Of a stretch of DNA of 64,000 nucleotides, positions 33,807-44,402 are shown piece after piece. The DNA is from Xylanibacter brevis ATCC 19188 (GTDB lineage: Bacteria; Bacteroidota; Bacteroidia; Bacteroidales; Bacteroidaceae): positions 1 through 64,000 of the forward strand of contig NZ_JHXM01000018.1 of assembly GCF_000621725.1 (NCBI RefSeq), read 5' to 3'. Position 1 is the stretch's first letter. Every line of letters begins with the position of its first letter. A program made the position numbers and the translations under genes. The notes below the pieces were generated by a model. That model saw only the letters and a program-made list of their open reading frames with translations, ran no database searches and was not told where the DNA came from.

Positions 33807-36800
33807 TTAACGCGTGATCTTCATGATGCGTGTCTGGCCATTGTCGAAGAATATCTGCTGGAAGTAAACACCTTCCGACATGTTCTTCAGATCGTGCTTC
33901 GTGTAAGCCTTTGTCGCATTTGCTACCTGACGACCACCTGCATCGTAGAGAACTACCGACTTGATGGTCAGACCATTCAGGGCACTGGCAATGCTTGTGG
34001 CCTCGTCGAGCTGCAGCACGTATGGAGCAGCTACGCTACCCATGTTGGCATCAGCCTCGAACAGCTCGGTCTGTGTGAGGTAGTACTCGCCCTCGGTGGT
34101 CTTCACCACGAAGGTCAGCATGTCGGCCTGACCCTTCTTACCGTCGATGACGATGAAGTGCTTGCCGTCTGTCACAGCCTGGCCTGACAATCCGCGCAGG
34201 TCGGTGCCGGCGTAGATGCTTACCTCGGCATCCTCAACCAGTTGGTCGCCGTCCATCACCGTGGCAATCATGGTCATGTTGTCTCCATGCTGGTGGGTGC
34301 GGAGTCCGTTGTGCTGAGCCACGCGGCGTGCTACGTTCTTACGTCCGCTTACCGCAGGCTTCGGATAGGTGAAGGTCTTGTTGGTAGCAGCTTCAGACTT
34401 GTAGAGGTAGCCCTCGCCAGGTGTCACAGCAGTCAGGTTGCCCACCCAGTCGCCATCGGTGTAGATAGCAAAGGCTGTCTGGCTCTTCACGATGTCGCCT
34501 TCCTCAGGCTGTGCACCGGCAAAGGCTGCAGAAAGGCCGTTGGATGCCTGTGCAGGATATCCAATCCATGACCAGCTGTTCTTGTTCAGCGTGATGCTGG
34601 TGTTGGTAGGATCGGTAGGCGTACCAATGAAGTTCTCCTTATAGGCCGTCTTTGCATTCAACTTGTACATGATAGAACAGTCAGAGAAGTTCATGTTACC
34701 ATGCCAGTTGATGATGGTGTTGCGGCCGTCGGTCAGTGTGTAGATGGCGTCTTTCGCATCCTTGAAGATCACCGAAGGATTGGCGTTGACAGGTGCAGCA
34801 TAGAGTGAGAACCACTTCCAGCCAGCCTGGCTCATAGACAGATCCTGCTCGATCTCGTTGGTCGGCGTGAAGATGACGGGCTTCTTGAAGGTGCCTACGG
34901 CCTTGTCGGCGCTGAAGGTATAGGCTTCCGTATCAGAGAGGCTGACAGCAGGATAGATGATGCCTGTGCTGGCGTCATAAGCCTTGTAGGTCAGTTCGGC
35001 ATCTTCCTTGCCGTAGATGCTCATCATCACCATATAGCTGTCGTAGCGTGACAGATACTGTGGATGTGCCACACCCACGCATTCCGTACCGCGGAAGGCA
35101 GCCACCATATCCATAGGATCGCTGCTCAGCAGATTGTCAATCTTCAACTGTCCTACCACGGTCATCGAGTGCTCGTCGGTGGTAGCTACCCAGTTGGGAG
35201 CATCGCCTTCAGAGGTGATGGTGATGTTCAGCGGTGTGGCAATCTCCTGCGAACCTGCCAGGTAGATGGTTGTCTCGTAGGTGCCGATAGGCAGGCCATC
35301 AGCCACAGCGAAGGTCAGCGTCTTAGATGTCAGTGGCGACAGTGTGCCGGCCATCTCGTTGGTCTCAATCCATTCAGGCATGCCGCTGAGACTCCAAGTC
35401 TCTGTCTGAGAACCCTGGTTCTCGATCGTTGCGGTGAAGGTCTTAGGCTCCTTGCCTGCCTTCGTCAAAGCAATCTCTTGCTCTTTCCACTTCAGGTTGT
35501 TCTGCTGCACAAATACGCTCCATGAAATGGGGTCGCAAACGTTTCCGTGCATGTCCTTCACGCCCTTCACGGTGAGTGTGATGTTGCAACCTTCCAGTTT
35601 GTAGGGCTGCTCAGTCAGGTTCACCTTGATCTGGCGTTCGCTAGCCACGAAGTTGAACTGTACGTTAGTCAGCGTGGGCGCCTGTTTCAGAGCTGCGGTG
35701 TTGTCCTTGCTAACAGAACCAGAGGTAGCCTTGGCACCGGCGGTGAAGAAGGCCAGCTCAGCGGGTTCGCCTGCCAGGCTCTTCATGGTGCTGTTGACCA
35801 CCAACTGACGGTAGGCATCCAGCTCGCTGCGCTCCATGGGGTAGTAGGCCACCAGTCCGGCCTCGTCGGCCTTCATGCGGTTATACATATTATTCTTGAT
35901 GACATCGGCTGTGCGACGACCCTTCCAGATGCGCACCTCGTCGATGGCACCCTTCAGCAGCTGGTCGTAGGTGTACAGACCCTGTCCGTCGATGCTCTTG
36001 CGGTGAGCACCCAACATCAGCTTGTCGCCGTAGAGGGCAGGCACTGCAGAAGCCGACAGCATCTTGCGCTGCTGACCGTCCACGTAGATCACGGCACCGC
36101 CATTAGCGCCTTTCAGCACGTTCATAGCAATGTGGTGCCACTGTCCATCGCGCAGATCCTTGTCGAGAACTGTTGCGACGCTGGTTTCGGTGCCAGCAGT
36201 GGGCAGCTCGATCTCCAGCTTACCTTCAGCATTCAGGCGCAGATCCATAGCCTGGGTGCCCAGCACAGAGGCCTTACCGCTCTGTTGCTCGTTGGCCTTG
36301 AACCAGGTCTCTACCAGATAGTCGTCGGCCTCGGTGGTGTTCAGTGTTGAGATATCCACGGTGGCAGCCTTGGTGCCGTCGAGTGCGACAGCGTAGTTGT
36401 CGCCATTGATCCACCATGCGTTTGTGCTTGGCAGCGTGATGTTGCGGCTGCGAGCCTTGTCAACAGCTACCTCGCCATGACCTTCGTCCAGAGGCCAGTA
36501 GCCAATCAGACCACTGGTGAACTGACTCTTTGTGGTGTACATCTCTGCCTGAGCCTGTGCCATAGAGCGACTGTCGTTCCAGATGGTCAGCTCCTGAACC
36601 TTTGCGGTGAGGTTGTTGCCACCCACGACAATAGGACCATTGCCCTGGTATGCGTCGATCTTTTCGTTTGTGATCAGTGATACCGTGGCGGCATCCTGTG
36701 CGTAGCCAGCGCTCACGGTGTTGTCGTCGGCATTGTAGCTGACGTTCAGGTACAGCCACTTGTTGGTGGGCAGAACGGCATCAGACTGTGCCTTACTGTC

Positions 36801-39800
36801 GTTGACAGCTACCACGAGCTTACCATTCACAATGTCAATAGAGAAGTGGTTGTCGTTGGTGCCGTGCATCAGCACACGACCATTGTTGCTGTAGTTGATC
36901 CACATGCCAGTGCTGAACGACTTGCCGCTTAGGTTCATCGTATTATCTGTCTTCGCAGCATTCTCGCCTGTCAGGCTCAAAGCCACGTCGTGGGTCACCT
37001 CCGTCTCGTTCAGAATGCCGGCAACGGTGAAGTTGTCTGCGCTGTTCAGGATAGAACCCTGGATATCCTCGTTGAACGTGATGGCCAGGTCGTCGCCAAT
37101 GCCCAACACACCGCTTGAAGGTGTAGGAGTAGCAATCAGCATAGGACGAGACATGTCACGTGTGACGGTGATCTCTTCGCTCTCGTTGTTCACCTCTACG
37201 CCTCCCTGCATACATACGGTAATGGCGCGGAAGATGTAGGTCTTGTCGGCAAAGCGCGTCTTGTCGCGCAGGTCCACAATATAGTCGAGGGTGTTGGTGC
37301 CTTCGAGTGCTGGCAGCAGCAACAGGTTCTTGTCGGCAGCCACGCGATCGGCATCCTTAGCATATTCCTGCAGCGTGATGAAGTCGGCATCACTCAGAGA
37401 CTTGTACTGCAGACGTATGCCCTGCAGCGACGCCATCGAGTAGTTGTAGCCACTGATGCTCAGTTTCACAGCGCTCTCGGTGTCGCTGTTCACCAGCGTG
37501 TGCGTAGAGCTCAGCTTGATGTCCGAGCATGCAGGCTGGAAGAATACAGAGAACTCAGTAGTATCGGCAATCTCGGGGAATACGCCGGTATCGTCGGGCT
37601 GACACTGTGATGAGATACGTACCTTGACGTTCTTGTAGTTCAGCACGTCGAGGTTAGACTGCTTGATGCTGAACGTCTTGTACATCGTCTCGCCGGCACG
37701 AACCATGATGGCATGTCCGCCCGTGATGTTCAGACCATCCATTGTCACCACCAGACCGTCGGGGTTCGACTCGGGCACCACGTTGATGTTGTACCAGCCG
37801 TCTTCCTTCGTGTCGGAGTTGTTGCGGATAGCCATGACAAGCGTACCTACACCACCGGCAGGAATACCAGTCACGAGTTGTGACTGTGCTTCAATCTCGG
37901 GCTTCTCAATCTGTACGGTCTTCTCGGAAATCACTGTTCCGGGCTTGTAGTATTCGGTCACCACCTCGTCCTCATAAGGACAGCAGGTAGCACCGCCGCG
38001 TGTATAGAAGATAGGACCGAAGCCGTCGGGAGCATCAAACACGTCCACTGTCAGGTAGTCATCGTCACCGTCTTCTACTAGCGAGTAGGAAGTGGTCACG
38101 GTCTCTGTCTCTTCAGTCTCCTGCTCCTCGGTGATGGTCACACCGACTTTCTCTTCCACGTGAACGCCCAGACCGACACCGGTGAAGCGGAAGCCTGTCT
38201 CAAGACCGATGATGGCATTGATCTCCTGCTCCTCCTCATTCTTGGTGGTGCTGGCTTTCTCGTTGGTCGTAGATACGGTGATTGAAGCACCGGCATCAAA
38301 CGAGTGGTTCTCTTTCAGATACTTGGTGCTGTTCTGGATGGCAGTTACCTTAGCCTCCTCGTTCTTGCGAAGTTCGTTCTCCCATTTGTTGATCTGCAGA
38401 TTATAGAAGTTCACCTTGTCCTGGTAGTTGTTGTTCTTGTAGTCCTCTGGCAGAATCATGGTGTATGAAGGACCGCTGTAGATACCATCCTTCAGCTTGT
38501 CGAACGTCACGGCCTTGTCGCCCCATACGTCTTTGTCGTTGTTGCTTGTTCCGAAGTTTGCATCGTCTTCGTTCAGCAGCGTCACATAGATAGGATCCTC
38601 GCCCTTTTTAGGACGTGCCACACTGGCGATGTTGTTTACCTTACGAAGCAGTCCGTTACGCAGCGTGATGAAGTTAGGAATCAGCACACCCGTGATATAG
38701 TTCTGTGTGTAGGCAAAGCCTGTTGTAAATTGATCGCCGGTGGCCAGTGCTGCTTCCATGCTCAGCTTAGCCTTGTTGGCAGTCTCGTCCCAGCGGATGT
38801 CCACAGCATTACAAGCACCGAAGATGATGTTCTTCGACGAACCGATGAACACGTCGCCTACAGCACCCACGAAGTCAGACTCGCCACTGGTAGAAATATC
38901 GCGAGTAGCAGTGATGGTGGTCGTTGTGCCATGGGTGTTGCCCCATTTCACGTTCACCTCGGCACCAGCCTCAATGTTAACCTTGCTTTCCAGGTCTTGG
39001 ATTACCATGAAACCGATACCCTCGGCAGTAGCCTGCTCTACACCTGCATAGATGGTGGTGTTGACGCTGGTCTCCGAGTGAGGCTCCACGGTCACGCTCT
39101 TCGACTTAGAAACAGAAGAGCCTCGGCTCCATGTAGCTGATGAGCCTGTTCCGGGAGGATCGCGCAGCACCATCAGGATTTCGTCAGGACCTTCGGTCAC
39201 GAAGTTGTTGCCCGTAGGCAGACCGCCCAGCACAATAGCCTTAAATGAGTTGTTGCCGCTCCAGCTCTTTTCGATGCCGCCAATCTCATACGAGATAGAC
39301 AGACCGCGAGTGTAAGGCGACTGGATGTTAGGATAACCGACGGTGAACTGATAAGTAGCCTGACCCACAGAGTCCAGTTCCAGTTCGTCGTCTTTCATCT
39401 CGTGCACCTCGCCGCTCAGCAGTACCGAGGTCGTTGCAGCATATTGGTTCTTGATGGTCACCTTGCTGCCAGCCAGTGGCACCTCGTCAACGATAATCTC
39501 CTGCGCATTATCCTTATTCTCGTAGCGCTCGTAAGCATGGATGTCGTAGGTATAGGTGTCCAGCTCCTGGTAAACAGGATAGCCAAAGGTGTAGTTCACA
39601 CGACCATTATTATCTATGGTGTAAACCTTCACGTCTCTTTCCTTGCCGCTCAGATCCTTAATCTTATAGTCTTCAATACCGAAGGCACCATTCTCGTGCT
39701 CCTTCACCTCGATGGTCGATTCCGAGCGATATTCCAGCTTGGCACTGGCCTGGTAGTTAAAGCGCTCATAGCCATTGCTGCCGTTCTCGATAGAGTCGGT

Positions 39801-42800
39801 ATATACAATGCTTGGGTTGCTGGCATCGATGGTGGGCAGTGAGAAGTCGCTCTTGGTAATAGCATTGTTAGATGGGATGATCACCTCGCTGATGACGTAG
39901 CGCAGTGGTGGCAGCATGGCTGCCCACTCGCCGGTCTCGGCATCTGTCTTCACGGTGATGAAGTTCTTCTTGCCAGGAACAGAGGCCTCACCAAAGGCGG
40001 TGTCGAAGATGCGTGCGTTCTCGTTCACATTGTTGTTGCTCACCGTCGAATTAGGATCGGGGTCGGCCAAGTTCAGCAGTCCGATGTTCTCGTTCTCAAG
40101 ACTCAGGGTGAGTGTGGCCTGACCGATGTTGTTCTTACCTTGATACAAGCCCAGAGGTTTCTGGTTTTCAAGGTCGCCACCAGCCACACGTCCGGCAACC
40201 ATGACGAGGGTGTTGTCATAGAATGTCAGTCCTGTCTTGGCACCGTCGAAGTTCTCACGTCTGCCGATGCCGTTAGGATCGTTAGGATAGCGTCCATCGT
40301 TCACAAAGGTATGACCGTTCTTCTTCACCTGGATGAAGTGGTCGCCAATGGGTACGTCCAACTGGTAGTTACCCATAGCGTCTGTCTTCACGGGCTCGCC
40401 GTCCTTTGATGCCATCAGACCATCCACGTAGAGATAGGCGTCGGCCACGGGAATGCTGGTATGTTCAAAGTACACCGTACCGCTGACGGGGAATGAGCTG
40501 CTGTCCTCGAAGTCCACACCCGAGTGAACCAGTGAGTTCAGGCTGAAGAAGCGACTCTTGTTCGTGGGCGAGAACTGGTGCACACCCAGAGAGGGAGTGA
40601 TCACGTAGCTCGTACCCTCGCCCGAGAAGCCTACGCCACGGATGGTGTAGTTACCATTGTCGTCGGTATAGGTCATCAGGCTCAACTGGTCCTCGTCGGG
40701 CACATCGGTCTGTGTCAGTGCTGTACCATTTACCAGTCCATGGTTACCGTTGTTAATGCCGTTCTGCTTACTGAAGTCGTAGGCCACGGGCTGTCCGTTC
40801 TCGATGCCCTCGTCCATAGGCCAGTAGATAACAAGACCCTTCTCTGAACCCGACAGCGTGTGGTTGAAGTTTTTGCTGATTTCTGTTTCGTCAAGCGCTT
40901 TCGAGAAGAAACGGAATTCGTCTATCTGTCCCTTGAAGTTATTGGTAGCATCAAAGGTGGTGTTGTTACCCAGTGTCAGTTTGTCTGTTGCGCCGCTCTT
41001 ATTCCAGTTGGGCTTTTCTACCTTCTTCTGACTTTTCTTCAGCACGTTCTTGGTGTTGACCACATAGAAGTTGAGTGAGTCGTTGTCATAGACCACGCTC
41101 AGCTGGTTCCAGTCGTTGGCACCAATCGAATCTGTTGACCATGTCTCTGTGCCGTTGATCTTAGCACCCACCTGGTAGCGCTGGTTGGCTGAGTCGTACT
41201 TCAACAATAGGGTAAATACATCTTTAATGTTTAGCAGTTGGTAAGCCTTGTTGTTTTCGGTCATGCCGCCGTTGAAGTTGCTGGCCTTGACGTACATCTG
41301 TGCACTGAAGCTGCCGTCCAGCATCTCATTCAGTTTCTCGCTGCTGGCCAAACACTGAATACCCGTCTCGCTACCAGTCAGCTGCAGTGAGCGGAAATTG
41401 CTCTCGTTCTGGCCGTCGGCATTGCTGGCACGCATCGTGATTTTCACGTCCTGTACGGCAGTGCCCGAGTTGAAGCTCACGCGACCGCTTACCACACCCG
41501 TGGCCACCGAGAAACCGTCGGCGGTCTCTCTGTCGCTTTCGCTCAACTGGTTGTTCTCGTCGTATTCGCGTAACAGCACACGATACTCGTTGAACGAGCC
41601 CGGCAGTGCTGTCTGGTCCTCGTAGCTATAGTCAGCAGCAGTGCCGCTGGTGGTATAGATGTCAACGTAATCGCTCTCTTTCTCGCTGCCCAAGGGACGA
41701 CGTTGTACGGTGAAGTAGGTCGTTGATGTTCCTACCTGATCCACGGTCCACTGCAGTTTTACGGCATTGTTGTAGTTACCGCGTGAAGCCGTGAAGCCCG
41801 TAATCGTAGAACCGTTCAGACGAATAGTAGCATTGCCACTATTCTTAATGTTCTCTTCCACCTCCATCTTCAGTCTATACCAGTAGGTGTGGTTCGACTG
41901 CAGAGCGGAGTTGTCTGTGTAGCTTCCAGAGGTAGTCTTGTCGCTCTTGATGTCTATCTGGTCAATGTCCACCCACTCTGGCTGCTTGCCCACCTGAGGA
42001 GCGTTTGCACGTTGGATGTAGAGCGTGTAGATATTTGTACCACTGGCATCCAGAATGTTGCTGTGTGTCCAGTTCAGCTTGATTTTACTGTTTTCCTCCT
42101 TGACTGTCAGTGTGCCGAAGGTGAACGTCCTCTTGAAGTCATGACTCAGCGATGCCGTGTAGGTCAGTGCATCGGCTGGTGTGGTCAGATACCACGAATC
42201 GGCAGCAAAGGCCACCACATAGTTCAGTGTCGTGTTGTAGGCCACGTCTTTCAGGTCGTCCGTGTAGGTGATTTTCGATGATTTGTAGGCCACCTCGTCC
42301 AGTTTCTGTCCGTTGCGGAAGATGTACCACTTGCCGTTTGTCTTTGTGTTCTGTGTGGTCTGTGGTTCCCATGACAGGGTAATCTTCTTTGAGAACGAGT
42401 TAGAGTTTGCCACGCCGAAGTTCTTTGGCGTAGGATACTCATTGCCCTTGTTCAGTGTCACCCTCTGCGACTTTGTCTCAGAGTCGCCAGCATAGCTATT
42501 ACCTTTTACATAATAATATACTGTATAGTTGCCGGGCTTTTTAGCTTTCATCTGATTAACGTCAGATGTCCACGAGCCGTTGTCCAGCTTGTACATCACG
42601 GTACCGTTGTTCGTGGCACCGGCTGTTTTGATTAAGTTCTGGTCACGGCAGTCGTAGGTCAGACTGCTGTACACCTCTACATCTGTCGTTGTGCGACAGG
42701 TCTTCGAGGTAGTATATTGATGCAGGTAGATATATTTGCCGCCAGCACCCCTGTTCATGTCGGCGGCCGAACCGCTGCCATTCCATCCCACCGAGCCCGA

Positions 42801-43322
42801 ACTCTCGTTATTCACTGTGATGGTTGACACGGCGCGCTTGTCGCTGAAGTTCGTTCTGGTGTAGAACAGGTGGATGTCAGAACCCTTTGCATTACTGTTC
42901 AAGTTACCATAGATGTTCTTGAAGTGGCTGCCACCGTCGTAGGGCGCACGGTTATAGGTGCGTCCGTTGAATGTAGCCGATGATCCATGCTGGTCATAGC
43001 TCAGCGCTAGGTCTGTGATGTACCCGCCGTTGGTGTTGGCACGGCTGCTCTTTTTGTAGGCCAGCCAGATCCAGTCACCGCCAGCACCATCATTCAGGTC
43101 GTACTTGAGCACAGTGTAGCCTTGGCCGCTGTACTTTGTGGCCATGGCCTCCACTTCACCAGCACTACCGCCCAGCACGATCACGTCTGTCACATACTCG
43201 GGCCAGGTGTCGGCCATAGCCGACTGCACTCCTGCCACCGAAAGCAGTATCATGACAATGCATGACATCACATGCCTTCCAAATAGCGAGTGCCGCCAAT
43301 TGAATAAATGAGTTTTTTCCAT
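33807..43322 (-). CDS. Giant secreted multidomain surface protein (3171 aa), MABP-like and LamG-like domains, T9SS tail
   Basis: A signal segment (CIVMILLSVAGVQSAMA, cut near residue 37) leads to two beta-prism-like motifs, DLNDGAGGDWIWL (75-87) and DMNRGAGGKYIYL (188-200); the first is followed by GGYITDLAL. This is the pattern of MABP-type domains. Fibronectin III-like stretches follow, then a LamG-like jelly roll (about 655-850), carboxypeptidase-regulatory-like segments, a long central region with FGPIFYTRGGATCCPYE, and two more LamG-like domains (about 2125-2290 and 2310-2480; DGQWHHIAMNVL, IYVDGQQRKML). The C-terminal 70 residues (VVLYDAGGRQVAN... NMSEGVYFQQIFFDNGQT... MKITR) fit a T9SS type A sorting domain. 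It is the second gene of a two-gene operon, 71 bp after the 200-residue protein gene. Binding to host or diet polysaccharide or to another cell is a guess. Confidence 0.88.
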   Translation of the reverse strand: MEKTHLFNWRHSLFGRHVMSCIVMILLSVAGVQSAMADTWPEYVTDVIVLGGSAGEVEAMATKYSGQGYTVLKYDLNDGAGGDWIWLAYKKSSRANTNGGYITDLALSYDQHGSSATFNGRTYNRAPYDGGSHFKNIYGNLNSNAKGSDIHLFYTRTNFSDKRAVSTITVNNESSGSVGWNGSGSAADMNRGAGGKYIYLHQYTTSKTCRTTTDVEVYSSLTYDCRDQNLIKTAGATNNGTVMYKLDNGSWTSDVNQMKAKKPGNYTVYYYVKGNSYAGDSETKSQRVTLNKGNEYPTPKNFGVANSNSFSKKITLSWEPQTTQNTKTNGKWYIFRNGQKLDEVAYKSSKITYTDDLKDVAYNTTLNYVVAFAADSWYLTTPADALTYTASLSHDFKRTFTFGTLTVKEENSKIKLNWTHSNILDASGTNIYTLYIQRANAPQVGKQPEWVDIDQIDIKSDKTTSGSYTDNSALQSNHTYWYRLKMEVEENIKNSGNATIRLNGSTITGFTASRGNYNNAVKLQWTVDQVGTSTTYFTVQRRPLGSEKESDYVDIYTTSGTAADYSYEDQTALPGSFNEYRVLLREYDENNQLSESDRETADGFSVATGVVSGRVSFNSGTAVQDVKITMRASNADGQNESNFRSLQLTGSETGIQCLASSEKLNEMLDGSFSAQMYVKASNFNGGMTENNKAYQLLNIKDVFTLLLKYDSANQRYQVGAKINGTETWSTDSIGANDWNQLSVVYDNDSLNFYVVNTKNVLKKSQKKVEKPNWNKSGATDKLTLGNNTTFDATNNFKGQIDEFRFFSKALDETEISKNFNHTLSGSEKGLVIYWPMDEGIENGQPVAYDFSKQNGINNGNHGLVNGTALTQTDVPDEDQLSLMTYTDDNGNYTIRGVGFSGEGTSYVITPSLGVHQFSPTNKSRFFSLNSLVHSGVDFEDSSSFPVSGTVYFEHTSIPVADAYLYVDGLMASKDGEPVKTDAMGNYQLDVPIGDHFIQVKKNGHTFVNDGRYPNDPNGIGRRENFDGAKTGLTFYDNTLVMVAGRVAGGDLENQKPLGLYQGKNNIGQATLTLSLENENIGLLNLADPDPNSTVSNNNVNENARIFDTAFGEASVPGKKNFITVKTDAETGEWAAMLPPLRYVISEVIIPSNNAITKSDFSLPTIDASNPSIVYTDSIENGSNGYERFNYQASAKLEYRSESTIEVKEHENGAFGIEDYKIKDLSGKERDVKVYTIDNNGRVNYTFGYPVYQELDTYTYDIHAYERYENKDNAQEIIVDEVPLAGSKVTIKNQYAATTSVLLSGEVHEMKDDELELDSVGQATYQFTVGYPNIQSPYTRGLSISYEIGGIEKSWSGNNSFKAIVLGGLPTGNNFVTEGPDEILMVLRDPPGTGSSATWSRGSSVSKSKSVTVEPHSETSVNTTIYAGVEQATAEGIGFMVIQDLESKVNIEAGAEVNVKWGNTHGTTTTITATRDISTSGESDFVGAVGDVFIGSSKNIIFGACNAVDIRWDETANKAKLSMEAALATGDQFTTGFAYTQNYITGVLIPNFITLRNGLLRKVNNIASVARPKKGEDPIYVTLLNEDDANFGTSNNDKDVWGDKAVTFDKLKDGIYSGPSYTMILPEDYKNNNYQDKVNFYNLQINKWENELRKNEEAKVTAIQNSTKYLKENHSFDAGASITVSTTNEKASTTKNEEEQEINAIIGLETGFRFTGVGLGVHVEEKVGVTITEEQETEETETVTTSYSLVEDGDDDYLTVDVFDAPDGFGPIFYTRGGATCCPYEDEVVTEYYKPGTVISEKTVQIEKPEIEAQSQLVTGIPAGGVGTLVMAIRNNSDTKEDGWYNINVVPESNPDGLVVTMDGLNITGGHAIMVRAGETMYKTFSIKQSNLDVLNYKNVKVRISSQCQPDDTGVFPEIADTTEFSVFFQPACSDIKLSSTHTLVNSDTESAVKLSISGYNYSMASLQGIRLQYKSLSDADFITLQEYAKDADRVAADKNLLLLPALEGTNTLDYIVDLRDKTRFADKTYIFRAITVCMQGGVEVNNESEEITVTRDMSRPMLIATPTPSSGVLGIGDDLAITFNEDIQGSILNSADNFTVAGILNETEVTHDVALSLTGENAAKTDNTMNLSGKSFSTGMWINYSNNGRVLMHGTNDNHFSIDIVNGKLVVAVNDSKAQSDAVLPTNKWLYLNVSYNADDNTVSAGYAQDAATVSLITNEKIDAYQGNGPIVVGGNNLTAKVQELTIWNDSRSMAQAQAEMYTTKSQFTSGLIGYWPLDEGHGEVAVDKARSRNITLPSTNAWWINGDNYAVALDGTKAATVDISTLNTTEADDYLVETWFKANEQQSGKASVLGTQAMDLRLNAEGKLEIELPTAGTETSVATVLDKDLRDGQWHHIAMNVLKGANGGAVIYVDGQQRKMLSASAVPALYGDKLMLGAHRKSIDGQGLYTYDQLLKGAIDEVRIWKGRRTADVIKNNMYNRMKADEAGLVAYYPMERSELDAYRQLVVNSTMKSLAGEPAELAFFTAGAKATSGSVSKDNTAALKQAPTLTNVQFNFVASERQIKVNLTEQPYKLEGCNITLTVKGVKDMHGNVCDPISWSVFVQQNNLKWKEQEIALTKAGKEPKTFTATIENQGSQTETWSLSGMPEWIETNEMAGTLSPLTSKTLTFAVADGLPIGTYETTIYLAGSQEIATPLNITITSEGDAPNWVATTDEHSMTVVGQLKIDNLLSSDPMDMVAAFRGTECVGVAHPQYLSRYDSYMVMMSIYGKEDAELTYKAYDASTGIIYPAVSLSDTEAYTFSADKAVGTFKKPVIFTPTNEIEQDLSMSQAGWKWFSLYAAPVNANPSVIFKDAKDAIYTLTDGRNTIINWHGNMNFSDCSIMYKLNAKTAYKENFIGTPTDPTNTSITLNKNSWSWIGYPAQASNGLSAAFAGAQPEEGDIVKSQTAFAIYTDGDWVGNLTAVTPGEGYLYKSEAATNKTFTYPKPAVSGRKNVARRVAQHNGLRTHQHGDNMTMIATVMDGDQLVEDAEVSIYAGTDLRGLSGQAVTDGKHFIVIDGKKGQADMLTFVVKTTEGEYYLTQTELFEADANMGSVAAPYVLQLDEATSIASALNGLTIKSVVLYDAGGRQVANATKAYTKHDLKNMSEGVYFQQIFFDNGQTRIMKITR

Positions 43323-43393
43323 AAAAAGGTTTGATTATGATTAAAAAGTTATGTTTGTTGATGTCTTCTTTATTATAAGGTTGTGGTCTTCTC

Positions 43394-43996
43394 TCACTTG
43401 ATGACTACCTTTTTGCCCTCAACGATATAGATACCCTTCTTGGGTTGTTTTACCAGGCGTCCTTGCAGGTCGCGACAAGCAGGCTTCTCTTTGATGGCAG
43501 ACGTGTGGATGCCGTCCACATAGTCGCCTTCTATGGTCAGGATAAATGGTGTGTCGCCTCCCACGATGTCGTTGGTCTTGAACGGAATCACCACGTTTTC
43601 TACCTCGGCAATCTTCGGATTCTGAAAGTCGTTGCCATAGATCACCTTGAAGTGAAACGTATCGCCCTCTTCGCCGCGAATGGTCAGCACACACAGGTGG
43701 TTGTCTTCCGCTATCGACCTGCTGCAGTGTCTCAACTGGTTGCTCTGGTCATAGACGGCCACCTCATAGTTTTCAATAGGTTTGCTGTTCTTACGAAGTT
43801 GCACGCGTACCAAGTAATACTCAGCATTGGCCCAGGTGCTTGGTTGCGTAAAGTCTGGGAAGTAGGTGGGCCTGTCGTAACAATTGTCGTACTTGCCGTG
43901 TGAGTCGGCCTGACGGTCCCATGCAATTGCATGAGTGGCGCACAACATCACTGTTGCCGCCAGAAAAAAGAGTCGTTTAGCATTGTTCCGTATCAT
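43394..43996 (-). CDS. Secreted 200-aa protein with T9SS-like/Prevotella C-terminal tail
   Basis: A signal peptide (RLFFLAATVMLCATHAIA, cut before WDRQ) is followed by about 120 residues of beta-rich sequence (YYLVRVQLRKNSKPIENYEVAVYD, then FHFKVIYGNDF). The tail CRDLQGRLVKQPKKGIYIVEGKKVVIK has the form common at the ends of Prevotella surface proteins (LxGRxV...GIYIxxGKKxxxK). Its middle resembles a carboxypeptidase-regulatory/Ig-like fold, but I cannot name the family. It is the first gene of the minus-strand operon and probably works with the 3171-residue protein, whose gene follows 71 bp later. Confidence 0.8.
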   Translation of the reverse strand: MIRNNAKRLFFLAATVMLCATHAIAWDRQADSHGKYDNCYDRPTYFPDFTQPSTWANAEYYLVRVQLRKNSKPIENYEVAVYDQSNQLRHCSRSIAEDNHLCVLTIRGEEGDTFHFKVIYGNDFQNPKIAEVENVVIPFKTNDIVGGDTPFILTIEGDYVDGIHTSAIKEKPACRDLQGRLVKQPKKGIYIVEGKKVVIK

Positions 43997-44148
43997 AAAT
44001 CTTCTCTCATATAGTTTTCTCTATTCTTGCATATCCGGATTTCTAGTTATTTATAAAGCATACTTCTTCGTTAAGGAACTGTTGTTGACTTTTATAGTCT
44101 TTATTTCTTTCTATTTAGTGTTTAATGGTCATTGTTTATTACGCGCTG

Positions 44149-44156
44149 CAAAGTTA
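44149..44156 (-). promoter_or_regulatory. -7 box for the minus-strand surface operon
   Basis: CAAAGTTA on the plus strand reads TAACTTTG on the minus strand, a full -7 match. No TTTG stands at the right distance, suggesting activation. The start codon of the 200-residue protein gene lies 153 bp downstream. Confidence 0.5.
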
Positions 44157-44339
44157 AATCAAACTTACCAATAGGGGGATTGAAAATGGTACAAATAGAT
44201 TGCAAATAATTAAAATAATGTTGCATTTTGTGTTTATAAACATTGCAAATTGTTCAAAAAACGCAAGAAAGTGTTCTTTATTCTTTTTAAGAATGTTGTG
44301 GAAAGTTTACGGTGAAAGCATAATTTTTTTATATTTTTT

Positions 44340-44370
44340 ATTGTTTGTATGTAAAATTTTAGTATCTTTG
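44340..44370 (+). promoter_or_regulatory. Promoter of the 7-TM AraC-type regulator
   Basis: ATTG at 44340-44343 and TATCTTTG at 44363-44370 are 19 bp apart; the ATG follows at 44403. Confidence 0.72.
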
Positions 44371-44402
44371 CAGCATAAAACGTAAACCTAAACACTCACA
44401 AG

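Larger units (their letters stand above)
43997..44402. other. AT-rich divergent intergenic region with two promoters
   Basis: 406 bp without a gene. It contains a minus-strand -7 box and a plus-strand promoter (listed separately), separated by about 190 bp of very A/T-rich DNA (44157-44340) suited to regulator binding. The minus-strand leader (about 44144 to 43997) is about 150 nt. I see no coding frame and no strong repeat. Confidence 0.6.
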
